Shown: positions 9,568-17,079 of the stretch, in pieces
Numbering within the stretch: the first letter of the stretch is position 1
Layout of the letters: every line of letters starts with the position of its first letter
Source of the DNA: Bacteroidia bacterium
GTDB lineage: Bacteria > Bacteroidota > Bacteroidia > B-17B0 > Aurantibacillaceae
Reading direction: 5' to 3'
Assembly (NCBI GenBank): GCA_016787895.1
Contig: JAEUTN010000014.1
Coordinates: 806,001-870,000, forward strand
Length of the DNA stretch: 64,000 nt
Translations under genes and position numbers: made by a program
The notes under the pieces: generated by a model
Database searches by the model: none
What the model was told of the DNA's origin: nothing
Seen by the model: only the letters and a program-made list of their open reading frames with translations

Positions 9568-9575
9568 TACTTTTG
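9568..9575 (+). promoter_or_regulatory. -7 promoter box TACTTTTG of the carbonic anhydrase gene
   Basis: TACTTTTG fits TAnnTTTG and lies 19 bases before the ATG at 9595. It argues against the in-frame TTG at 9565, which would lie inside the promoter. Confidence 0.65.
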
Positions 9576-9594
9576 GCAAAACGTATTTCAGTTC

Positions 9595-10188
9595 ATGGCA
9601 AACATTTTCGAATTCAAGGGACATCGTCCCGTTATCCATAAAAGCGCCTTTATACACCCAAACGCTACAGTTACAGGAAACGTGGTGATTGGCAGAAACG
9701 TGTACATTGGTCCGGGCGCTGCTATTCGAGGCGATTGGGGCAAGATTATTATAGAGGACGGCTGTAATGTTCAGGAAAATTGCACCATACACATGTTTCC
9801 GGGCACTGAAGTACTTTTAAAACAAGATGCTCATATTGGTCACGGGGCCATAATACACGGAGCAACCATTGGCAAAAACGTGCTTGTGGGTATGAATTCG
9901 GTCATTATGGACAATGCTATTATTGGCGACGAATGTATAATAGGGGCTTTGAGTTTTGTGCCTGCCGATACCATTACTGAAAAAAGAAAGCTCCTGGTGG
10001 GTAATCCGGCTAAAGCAATAAAAGATGTGAGTGATGAAATGATCGCCTGGAAAAGCAAGGGCACCCAATTGTATCAAAAACTTCCCGAAGAGTGCAGGAG
10101 AAGTTTAAAAGCCTGCGAACCCCTGAGGCGAGCCGCGCCCTTTGAGGCGTCGGAAACACAGGATTACGTGGTGTGGAAAAAGAACTAA
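9595..10188 (+). CDS. Gamma-carbonic anhydrase family protein (left-handed beta-helix)
   Basis: 197 residues from ATG at 9595 (MANIFEFKG). The body is made of hexapeptide repeats ([LIV]-G-x4), such as VTGNVVIGRNVYIGPGAAIRG, typical of the LbetaH fold of the gamma-CA/PaaY/YrdA family. The three histidines expected to bind the metal are visible in CTIHMF and in HIGHGAIIHG. Members hydrate CO2, or are inactive or have thioesterase-associated roles, so the activity is not certain. Family length is 170-200. It is a stand-alone gene with its own promoter and a hairpin after the stop. Confidence 0.9.
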   Translation: MANIFEFKGHRPVIHKSAFIHPNATVTGNVVIGRNVYIGPGAAIRGDWGKIIIEDGCNVQENCTIHMFPGTEVLLKQDAHIGHGAIIHGATIGKNVLVGMNSVIMDNAIIGDECIIGALSFVPADTITEKRKLLVGNPAKAIKDVSDEMIAWKSKGTQLYQKLPEECRRSLKACEPLRRAAPFEASETQDYVVWKKN

Positions 10189-10193
10189 ACACC

Positions 10194-10219
10194 AAAGCTG
10201 AATGATATTATTCAGCTTT
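10194..10219 (+). terminator. Hairpin after the carbonic anhydrase gene
   Basis: AAAGCTGAAT (10194-10203) and ATTCAGCTTT (10210-10219) are perfect arms with the loop GATATT, six bases after the stop codon. It is AT-rich with only a short U-tract, so it is a weak terminator at best. A competing pairing, CACCAAAG (10190-10197) with CTTTGGTG (10223-10230), shares bases with the left arm. Confidence 0.45.
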
Positions 10220-10227
10220 TATCTTTG
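10220..10227 (+). promoter_or_regulatory. -7 promoter box TATCTTTG of the M42 peptidase gene
   Basis: TATCTTTG matches TAnnTTTG and lies 38 bases before the ATG at 10266, directly after the hairpin of the previous gene. Confidence 0.55.
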
Positions 10228-10265
10228 GTGAAAATTACGTTAATTTAAAGTTCAAATCAGGATTT

Positions 10266-11357
10266 ATGTCCAAACAAAAAAGCATTCTGAATGCTGAAAG
10301 CGTCAAATTCCTTTACAGCTATTTAAACAACCCTTCCCCAACCGGATTCGAAACAGCAGGCCAAAAGTTATGGCTGAGCTACATCAAACCCTATATCGAT
10401 GATTATATAGTTGACACCTATGGCACCGTAGCCGCCATCATTAATCCCACAGCAAAATATAAGGTGGTGATTGAGGCTCATGCCGACGAGATCAGTTGGT
10501 TTGTTCATTACATTACCAAAGATGGATTTATTTACCTCAGAAGGAATGGGGGAAGCGATCATCAGATTGCACCTTCAATGAGAGTCCATTTGCACGGAAC
10601 CAAAGGTATAGTAAAAGGGGTGTTTGGTTGGCCGGCTATTCATGTAAGGGACGCCGCAAAAGAAGAGCCGCCAAGCCTGAAGAACATATTTCTGGATTTG
10701 GGTTGCAAATCCGACAAGGAGGTAGAAGACCTTGGGGTTCATGTTGGAACGGTTGTAACCTACGAAGCGCCTTTAATGGAATTGAATGGTAAATTTTACG
10801 TGGGCCGGGCTTTGGATAACAGGATAGGGGGATTTATGATCGCAGAAGTTGCCCGGCTTTTAAAGGAGGGGAAGGACAAATTGCCTTTCGGGCTTTATAT
10901 TGTTAATTCGGTTCAGGAAGAAGTAGGACTTAACGGCGCAACCATGATTGCACGGAAAATTAACCCGAATGTGGCTATCGTTACCGATGTGTGTCATGAT
11001 ACCCAAACTCCGATGATGAACAAAATCAGCAGTGGCGACCTGGCCTGTGGCAAAGGCCCGGTATTAAGTTATGCCCCCGCGGTTCAAAATAACCTTTTGA
11101 AACTGATTATTGATACGGCAAACAAACACAAAATCAAATTTCAGCGACAGGCGGCTTCAAGGGCTACAGGTACGGATACCGACGCCTTTGCTTATTCAAC
11201 TGATGGCATCGCTTCGGCCCTTATCTCCCTTCCACTGCGGTACATGCATACAACAGTAGAAAGTGTGCACAAGGAAGATGTGGAAGAGGTTATCAAACTT
11301 ATTTACCATTCAGTTAAAGCCATAAAAAACAACCACGATTTCAGGTATTTGAAATAA
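10266..11357 (+). CDS. M42 family metallopeptidase (glutamyl aminopeptidase/TET-like)
   Basis: 363 residues, full length. M42 enzymes are cytosolic dinuclear-metal aminopeptidases that form dodecameric TET particles and trim short peptides. Ligand and catalytic segments are visible in order: EAHADEISW (His/Asp, about residue 71), GRALDNRIGG (bridging Asp, about 183), QEEVGLNGA (catalytic Glu pair, about 217), VTDVCHDT (Asp, about 241) and YMHTTVES (His, about 328). ATG start, own promoter box at 10220. The GH3-like gene follows after 29 bases and may be co-transcribed. Confidence 0.93.
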   Translation: MSKQKSILNAESVKFLYSYLNNPSPTGFETAGQKLWLSYIKPYIDDYIVDTYGTVAAIINPTAKYKVVIEAHADEISWFVHYITKDGFIYLRRNGGSDHQIAPSMRVHLHGTKGIVKGVFGWPAIHVRDAAKEEPPSLKNIFLDLGCKSDKEVEDLGVHVGTVVTYEAPLMELNGKFYVGRALDNRIGGFMIAEVARLLKEGKDKLPFGLYIVNSVQEEVGLNGATMIARKINPNVAIVTDVCHDTQTPMMNKISSGDLACGKGPVLSYAPAVQNNLLKLIIDTANKHKIKFQRQAASRATGTDTDAFAYSTDGIASALISLPLRYMHTTVESVHKEDVEEVIKLIYHSVKAIKNNHDFRYLK

Positions 11358-11386
11358 AGCAACCATTCACGAAATCACACAATAAA

Positions 11387-12925
11387 ATGCCAATCCTTGG
11401 TTCAATCATAAAGGGCGCGATCGATATCCGCTCCCGTATCCCTGCCCGAAGCAACTCCTATAAGCAGCAACTTAAACAGCTCAGAAAGCTTTTGGCTAAG
11501 GCAGAGTTTACGGATTTTGGCATACAATATGGCTTCAGCACAATACTTGAGGCAGAAGATCCGGTGGCTGAATTTCAAAAACGCGTACCCCTTCACGATT
11601 ATCAGAGCATTTTCGATGCCTGGTGGCACCGAGCCCTTAAGGGCGAAAAGGACGTGTGCTGGCCGGGTAAAATAAAGTACTTCGCTTTAAGTTCAGGTAC
11701 CTCCGAATCCTCAAGCAAACACATCCCCATTACGCGATCTTTCATAAAAGCCATACACAAAGCCACGCTAAAACAAATTGTCTCAACCAAAAACTTCAAT
11801 TTTCCTAAAGAACAATACGAAACCGAAATATTATTTGTGGGTGGAAGCACCAACCTCAATTACAACGGCACGTATTTCAGTGGCGATTTGAGTGGCATAA
11901 CAACAGGCTCACAACCGCGCTGGTTTCAGAATTTTACATTGCCCGGTCCCGAAATACGCTCCCTTAAAAATTGGGAAGACAAACTGGAGGACATTGTAAA
12001 TAATGCCAGAAGCTGGAATGTGGGTTTTATCTGCGGTGTGCCGGCCTGGATACAAATTCTTTTCGAACGAATCATAAAACATTACAAGCTTAAAACCATT
12101 CACGATATCTGGCCCAATCTTAAGGTGTTTGTTCATGGTGGCGTGTCAATCAAACCCTATAAGAACACAATTGATGAGCTATGCGGACAGCCATTGATTT
12201 ATATCGATACCTATATGGCGTCTGAGGCTTTTGTTGCGTTTCAGGAAAGACCGAACGAGGAGCAGGGAATGAAACTAATTACGGACAATAACCTCTTCAT
12301 GGAGTTTATTGTTTTTGATGAGCAAAATTTTGATCAGGAAGGTAATCTGAAGCCCCGGGCCAAAGCCATAGATTTAAAAGCGGTAGAAGAAAATCAGGAA
12401 TATGCTCTTGTGATTTCGAACAGCGCGGGCGCCTGGCGATACCTGATAGGAGACACCATTCGGTTCACAGATGTGCGACGCAACGAAATAATCATTACCG
12501 GCAGAACCAAACATTTTCTGAGTCTTTGCGGAGAGCACCTGAGCGTTGACAACATGAACAAGGGTATTTTATTAACTGCGAATGAAATGGGCATTTCCAT
12601 CAACGAGTACTGTGTTTGCGGTGAGCCGCTTGAAGGCCGCTTTGCGCATCACTGGTACATTGGCAGTGATAAGAAAGTTGATCCCGAAAAACTCAGTGAG
12701 GTGCTCGACGGGCATTTGAAAGCATTAAATGACGATTATGCCGTGGAGCGAATGCACGCGCTCAAACAGGTAAAAGTCACACTTCTTCCCAATCAAAAAT
12801 TCATCGATTTTTTGGCCAGTAAAAACAAACTTGGCGGTCAAAGCAAATTCCCCCGGGTTTTAAAGGGCAAGGTGCTGAACGAGTGGCTGGCTTTTCTTGA
12901 ACACAATGGTTCCCACACGGTTTGA
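11387..12925 (+). CDS. GH3 family acyl-adenylate/amido synthetase-like protein
   Basis: 512 residues with the whole plant-GH3-like fold, which belongs to the adenylate-forming ANL superfamily. Visible blocks are FALSSGTSESSSKHIPIT (the nucleotide-binding Ser/Thr loop, about residue 100), FVHGGVSIKPYK, IDTYMASEAFVAFQ and WRYLIGDTIRFTD, followed by IITGRTKHFLSLCGEHLS. In plants GH3 enzymes conjugate amino acids to jasmonate or auxin. Bacteroidota homologues are common but their substrates are unknown. The LysE-type exporter overlaps its stop by 4 bases, so export of a conjugate is conceivable but unproven. Confidence 0.88.
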   Translation: MPILGSIIKGAIDIRSRIPARSNSYKQQLKQLRKLLAKAEFTDFGIQYGFSTILEAEDPVAEFQKRVPLHDYQSIFDAWWHRALKGEKDVCWPGKIKYFALSSGTSESSSKHIPITRSFIKAIHKATLKQIVSTKNFNFPKEQYETEILFVGGSTNLNYNGTYFSGDLSGITTGSQPRWFQNFTLPGPEIRSLKNWEDKLEDIVNNARSWNVGFICGVPAWIQILFERIIKHYKLKTIHDIWPNLKVFVHGGVSIKPYKNTIDELCGQPLIYIDTYMASEAFVAFQERPNEEQGMKLITDNNLFMEFIVFDEQNFDQEGNLKPRAKAIDLKAVEENQEYALVISNSAGAWRYLIGDTIRFTDVRRNEIIITGRTKHFLSLCGEHLSVDNMNKGILLTANEMGISINEYCVCGEPLEGRFAHHWYIGSDKKVDPEKLSEVLDGHLKALNDDYAVERMHALKQVKVTLLPNQKFIDFLASKNKLGGQSKFPRVLKGKVLNEWLAFLEHNGSHTV

Positions 12926-13560
12926 TCCTAAGCCTCATATATCAAACCATAGTCATTGTACTGCTCTTAAGTTTTTCTTTCGGACCGGCGTTTTTTGCGC
13001 TTATGAATACAGGCATTAAACACGGGTACAAAACCGGCTCTTTGCTTGCCGTGGGTATTGTGCTCAGCGACTTTTTACTGTGTTTGCTGGTAATTCTGCT
13101 CATCGACCTGGGGGCCACACACCTTATTCACAACGAAATGAATCAAAGGTTTATGGGTTTAATGGCAGGATTGGTGCTGGTGGTTTTTGGTGCCTTGTAT
13201 TTTAGAAAACCCATTGCAAAAAAAGACGTTTCCATAGTGATTGGGAAACCTTCAGCGGGAACCATGATCTTTAAGGGTTTTTTCCTGAACTCGCTAAATC
13301 CAGCTGTTTGGCTCCTGTGGTTAGGCAATGTAACGGCCGTTAGTAAATCCCTTAATTATTCGATTTTCCGAATGATCGTGTATTTTGGCATTACCCTCAG
13401 CCTGGTGCTGTTGGTGGAGCTGGCAAAAGTTTCGGCAGCAGGAAAACTGAAAAAAGTGCTTACTGAAAAAACCATGCACAAAATTAATTCCATAACGGGA
13501 ATACTGTTGATTATTTTTGGTTTGGTGTTAATTTATAATCATTATTTTGGCCTTATATGA
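12922..13560 (+). CDS. LysE-type translocator
   Basis: 212 residues, about six transmembrane helices. LysE/RhtB-family exporters move amino acids or similar small molecules out through the inner membrane. Typical features are FGPAFFALMNTGIKHGYKTG near the N-terminus, the second half beginning at FLNSLNPAVWLLWLG, and a final helix (GILLIIFGLVLIY). The start is TTG at 12922, which overlaps the GH3 stop (TTGA). There is no ATG before the first helix. The DUF493 gene overlaps its stop in turn (ATGA), giving a tightly coupled operon. Confidence 0.88.
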   Translation: MILSLIYQTIVIVLLLSFSFGPAFFALMNTGIKHGYKTGSLLAVGIVLSDFLLCLLVILLIDLGATHLIHNEMNQRFMGLMAGLVLVVFGALYFRKPIAKKDVSIVIGKPSAGTMIFKGFFLNSLNPAVWLLWLGNVTAVSKSLNYSIFRMIVYFGITLSLVLLVELAKVSAAGKLKKVLTEKTMHKINSITGILLIIFGLVLIYNHYFGLI

Positions 13561-13829
13561 CCCAGGAAGAGAGCGATCGGTTCAGGCAAAAGCTTATCGA
13601 AACCATGAGTTTCCCCAGCGTGTATATGTATAAATTCATTATCGAAAGCGGGAACAGAAACATTGCGCTGGTTGAAAATCTTTTCGATGAAGAAACCGAA
13701 ATTCTCACCAAAGAAAGCAAGGCCGGAAAATACATCAGCATTACGGCCAAACAGGTGGTGATGAACGTGGATGAAATCATTGCCATCTATCAAAAAGCCG
13801 CAAAAATAGAAGGCATTATGTTTTTATAA
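13557..13829 (+). CDS. DUF493 (YbeD-like) family protein
   Basis: 90 residues, a small ferredoxin-like alpha/beta protein of the DUF493 family (E. coli YbeD/LipB-neighbour type), cytosolic and of unclear role, perhaps an ACT-like ligand-binding regulator. Family signs are FPSVYMYKFI at the start, YISITAKQVVMNVDEIIAIYQKAA in the middle and IEGIMFL at the end. It starts at ATG 13557 overlapping the LysE stop (ATGA), and the mutarotase starts five bases after its stop. Confidence 0.88.
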   Translation: MTQEESDRFRQKLIETMSFPSVYMYKFIIESGNRNIALVENLFDEETEILTKESKAGKYISITAKQVVMNVDEIIAIYQKAAKIEGIMFL

Positions 13830-13834
13830 AACGC

Positions 13835-14713
13835 ATGCGCTATACCCTTACCTCTGATGAGCTTGTTTTAAACGTTAACAGCAAAGGAGCTGAACTCTGC
13901 AGCATAAAAAACAAACAAGGTTACGAGTACCTTTGGAAGGGGGATCCGGAAATTTGGCCAAGACAAGCACCGGTGCTTTTTCCCATAGTAGGAAAACTTA
14001 AAGACAACCGATACAGCTTTGGTGACAGCATTTATACCATGTCGCAGCACGGATTTGCCAGAGATTCAGAGTATAGCTTAGTAAAGCAAGAACCTCAAGA
14101 GTTGGTTTTTGAGTTAAACTCTGATGTAATCAGCAGAGCCACCTATCCATTTGATTTTAGGCTGACATTAAAGTATGTCCTTAAAAGCAATGTTCTGCTT
14201 TGCAGTTACGAAGTGAAAAACACAGGCGATGATACGATGTATTTTAGTATTGGAGCTCACCCCGGGTTTAACATATTGCTTTCGAAACACCATGGAAAAT
14301 GCTACCCATATCTTGAGTTTATGAAAAGTGAACTTATTCGAAGCAACTTAAGCGGCGGTCTTCTTTCTGGAGAAAAGCATCGCCTGATCCTTTCTGAAAG
14401 CCGACTGTCCATTCATGCAGAATTGTTCAAAAACGACGCGCTGGTAATGGAAGGAGGGCAGATTGAGGGTTTGAGCCTTTACCTCGACGCTGAAGGTAGA
14501 AAAATAGACCTTTCCTGTTCCGGATGGCCGTATTTCGGTATTTGGTCGAAGCCTGACCCAAAAGACGCAACTTTAAAATTCCTTTGTCTGGAGCCCTGGT
14601 TTGGCGTAGCCGACAACATAAATCACGATGGGCTGCTGAAGAATAAAAGCGGCATTTTACATCTTGATGCCGACAAAACCTTTGATGCCGCTTTCGAGCT
14701 CAGTTTTTTCTGA
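13835..14713 (+). CDS. Aldose 1-epimerase family protein (LacX/YeaD-like)
   Basis: 292 residues of the galactose-mutarotase-like beta-sandwich family. Recognisable are the N-terminal LNVNSKGAELCSIKNKQGYEYLWKGDPEIW, then APVLFPIVGKLKDN, MSQHGFARDSEY (with the conserved His), and SIGAHPGFN (second catalytic His). The probable catalytic Glu is in LEPWFGVAD near residue 254. It is likely to interconvert anomers of a hexose or hexose 6-phosphate; substrate unknown. Last gene of the tight operon that starts with the GH3 gene, 78 bases ahead of tig, which has its own promoter. Confidence 0.9.
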   Translation: MRYTLTSDELVLNVNSKGAELCSIKNKQGYEYLWKGDPEIWPRQAPVLFPIVGKLKDNRYSFGDSIYTMSQHGFARDSEYSLVKQEPQELVFELNSDVISRATYPFDFRLTLKYVLKSNVLLCSYEVKNTGDDTMYFSIGAHPGFNILLSKHHGKCYPYLEFMKSELIRSNLSGGLLSGEKHRLILSESRLSIHAELFKNDALVMEGGQIEGLSLYLDAEGRKIDLSCSGWPYFGIWSKPDPKDATLKFLCLEPWFGVADNINHDGLLKNKSGILHLDADKTFDAAFELSFF

Positions 14714-14765
14714 ATTTTAAACAAACATAAAAGGCTGAAAAGGAGGACGGAAAGGGAAAATTGCG

Positions 14766-14773
14766 TATTTTTG
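14766..14773 (+). promoter_or_regulatory. -7 promoter box TATTTTTG of tig
   Basis: TATTTTTG fits TAnnTTTG and lies 18 bases before the ATG at 14792. The in-frame TTG at 14771 overlaps this box and is therefore not the start. Confidence 0.65.
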
Positions 14774-14791
14774 CCCTCCAATTTTTTAACA

Positions 14792-16126
14792 ATGAACATA
14801 AGCAGAAACAGCATAGACCGGTTGAACGCCGAAATTACCATTAGCCTGAGCCCAAACGATTATGAGGCGAAAGTAAACGAAGGCATTAAAAAAGTTCAAA
14901 AACAAGTTAGCATGCCTGGTTTCAGGCCCGGAAAAGTTCCAAATGGCCTGATTAAGAAACAATATGGCACTCAAATAATGGTTGATGAAATCAACAAATT
15001 GTTGAACGACGCCATTTACAAATACATCGAAGAAAACAAAATAGAGATTCTTGGCAACCCCCTGCCCAAAGATCAAACCAAAGTGGACTTTGAAACACAA
15101 AAGGAATTTGAATTTGTTTATGAATTGGGACTTGCTCCTGAATTTAACGTTACCCTCGACAGCAAAAGCACCTTTGTTTACAAAACCGTTAAGGTGGATG
15201 ATGAGCTGATAGAAAAGTACCTGAAAGATGTTCGCAGGAATTACGGACAGGCCGTATACCCTGAAATTGCAGGAGAAAAGGATGTGATTTTTGTTGATAT
15301 CAATGAGCTGGATGAATCAGGAAACATTAAAGCGGGCGGTATTTTCAAAAGCACCAGCCTTAGCGCTGAAAAAATCAACAACAAAACAAGCGCCTCCAAA
15401 CTTATCGGTTTAAAAAAAGGCGACAAACTGGTGCTCAATATTGACGAGCTGTTTGAAACAGCCCTTGACAAAAGCGTAACTCTTGGATTGGAGAAGGAAC
15501 AAGCTGAAAACGCCCATTGCAACATTCAGATCACCGTAAAAAACATTTCGCACATTGAGGACGCCGAATTAAATCAGGAACTATTCGATCGGATTTACGG
15601 TGCCGGCAAAATCAACGGAGAAGAGGAGTTCAGAAACAAGATACGCGAAGAACTAAACCTTATGTTTTCAGCGGATGCCGAGCGATTTTTGAAGACGGAA
15701 GTCGAAAAAGCCCTGGTTGAAAAGCTGAATTTTGAATTACCTGATGCCTTCCTTAAACGCTGGCTTACTGTGGTGAATGAAAAACCAATTACTCAGGAAG
15801 AATTGGAAAGCGATTACCCGAACTACGCCAAAGCCATGAAGTGGAAATTGATCGAAAACAAAATCATTAAAGACAATGAAATTAAAGTCGATCAAAACGA
15901 AGCGATTGAAGAAGCCAAGGCCTTTATTAAAGGGGAATACGCCCGCTACGGACAGGTACCTAGCGAAGCGGATTTGGACAAAATATCAAAAGACCTGCTG
16001 ACAAAAGAAAAAGAAGCGCAAAGAATATTTGAAAACCTTTACAGCAAAAAGGTTATTAACCTGATAAAGGAAAAATGTCATCTCGACAAAAAAGAACTCA
16101 GTTACGAAGAGTTTTTTAAAGCATAA
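14792..16126 (+). CDS. tig: Trigger factor
   Basis: 444 residues from ATG at 14792 (MNISRNSID). Trigger factor is the ribosome-bound chaperone that meets nascent chains. The N-terminal ribosome-binding domain carries the signature MPGFRPGKVPNGLIKKQYG near residue 42, the equivalent of the E. coli GFRxGKxP loop. The middle PPIase (FKBP-like) domain is divergent, as is usual in Bacteroidota, and the rest is the helical C-terminal substrate cage. Stand-alone gene with a promoter box in front and a strong terminator behind. Confidence 0.95.
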   Translation: MNISRNSIDRLNAEITISLSPNDYEAKVNEGIKKVQKQVSMPGFRPGKVPNGLIKKQYGTQIMVDEINKLLNDAIYKYIEENKIEILGNPLPKDQTKVDFETQKEFEFVYELGLAPEFNVTLDSKSTFVYKTVKVDDELIEKYLKDVRRNYGQAVYPEIAGEKDVIFVDINELDESGNIKAGGIFKSTSLSAEKINNKTSASKLIGLKKGDKLVLNIDELFETALDKSVTLGLEKEQAENAHCNIQITVKNISHIEDAELNQELFDRIYGAGKINGEEEFRNKIREELNLMFSADAERFLKTEVEKALVEKLNFELPDAFLKRWLTVVNEKPITQEELESDYPNYAKAMKWKLIENKIIKDNEIKVDQNEAIEEAKAFIKGEYARYGQVPSEADLDKISKDLLTKEKEAQRIFENLYSKKVINLIKEKCHLDKKELSYEEFFKA

Positions 16127-16135
16127 ATGCAGAAG

Positions 16136-16163
16136 AACCCGAAGTCGATCTTCGGGTTTTTTT
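16136..16163 (+). terminator. Intrinsic terminator of tig
   Basis: AACCCGAAG (16136-16144) and CTTCGGGTT (16150-16158) are perfect 9-bp arms with a TCGAT loop, followed by a run of T to 16163. It begins 10 bases after the tig stop. Confidence 0.93.
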
Positions 16164-16310
16164 ATGAGCCCCGGTTCAAAATAAAAGGGGCCTACCGCTT
16201 ATCCCTGTGCTTTTCCTTACGTCATATACAAACCCCTGAACACAATAAAAATCCGCAAAACAACATTAAGGATTTGTTTACCGCACATTAGCTGATTTTA
16301 TGCCTTTTCT

Positions 16311-16318
16311 TATCTTTG
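16311..16318 (+). promoter_or_regulatory. -7 promoter box TATCTTTG of uppS-bamA operon
   Basis: TATCTTTG fits TAnnTTTG and lies 15 bases before the ATG at 16333. It likely drives uppS, bamA and the Skp genes. Confidence 0.65.
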
Positions 16319-16332
16319 CGAATCAAGTCCCC

Positions 16333-17079
16333 ATGGACGTAAAATCTTCCATACATTCAGGCAATATACCTAAGCACGTGGCTATCATAATGGATGGCAA
16401 CGGGCGATGGGCAAAAAAGCAAGGCGAAGACCGCATTTTTGGTCATCACGAAGGAGTTAATTCGGTGCGTGAGATTGTGGAAGCCTGTGGGGAAATAGGT
16501 GTTCGGTTTCTAACCCTTTATGCTTTCAGCACAGAAAACTGGAACCGTCCCAAAGAGGAGGTTGACGCTCTGATGGAATTACTGGTATCGACCATCAGCA
16601 TGGAAACGCCCAACCTCCACAGCAAAGGGGTAAAACTGGAAGTTATAGGCGATATAAAAAGCCTTCCTTTATCCTGCCAGCTTGAGCTAAAGGAGTCAAT
16701 GGAAATGACCTCCAAAAACACGAAAGTAACGCTTATTCTGGCCCTCAGTTATTCCAGCAAATGGGAAATCACGAACGCGGTACAGCAAATCGCAAAAATG
16801 GTTGAACAAGGCAAACTGAAGGCGGACCAGGTGAGCAGCGAACTCATAGAAGAACACCTGAGCACCAGCAAATGGCCCGATCCGGAACTAATGATCAGAA
16901 CAAGCGGAGAGCATCGCATCAGTAATTTTTTACTCTGGCAGCTGGCCTATTCGGAGTTTTATTTTACCGAGGTGCTGTGGCCCGATTTCAGAAAGGATGA
17001 TTTTTTCAGAGCCATACTGGCCTACCAAAACAGGGAAAGGCGATTTGGCAAAACAAGCGAGCAATTATCCAGGCACTGA
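16333..17079 (+). CDS. uppS: Isoprenyl transferase (undecaprenyl diphosphate synthase)
   Basis: 248 residues from ATG at 16333 (MDVKSSIH); an ATG-less extension upstream would run into the promoter box. It makes the C55 lipid carrier for peptidoglycan and glycan synthesis by cis-prenyl transfer. The catalytic Asp is in IIMDGNGRWAKK (about residue 20), followed by GHHEGV and FSTENWNRP. The C-terminal signature is RTSGEHRISNFLLWQLAYSEFYF. bamA overlaps its stop codon, the usual Bacteroidota order uppS-bamA-skp. Confidence 0.96.
   Translation: MDVKSSIHSGNIPKHVAIIMDGNGRWAKKQGEDRIFGHHEGVNSVREIVEACGEIGVRFLTLYAFSTENWNRPKEEVDALMELLVSTISMETPNLHSKGVKLEVIGDIKSLPLSCQLELKESMEMTSKNTKVTLILALSYSSKWEITNAVQQIAKMVEQGKLKADQVSSELIEEHLSTSKWPDPELMIRTSGEHRISNFLLWQLAYSEFYFTEVLWPDFRKDDFFRAILAYQNRERRFGKTSEQLSRH

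Noticed and set aside
5135..9595. Replication origin (oriC)
   Set aside because: parS-like sites and mnmG suggest that the origin may be near, but I found no cluster of DnaA boxes and no dnaA gene here.
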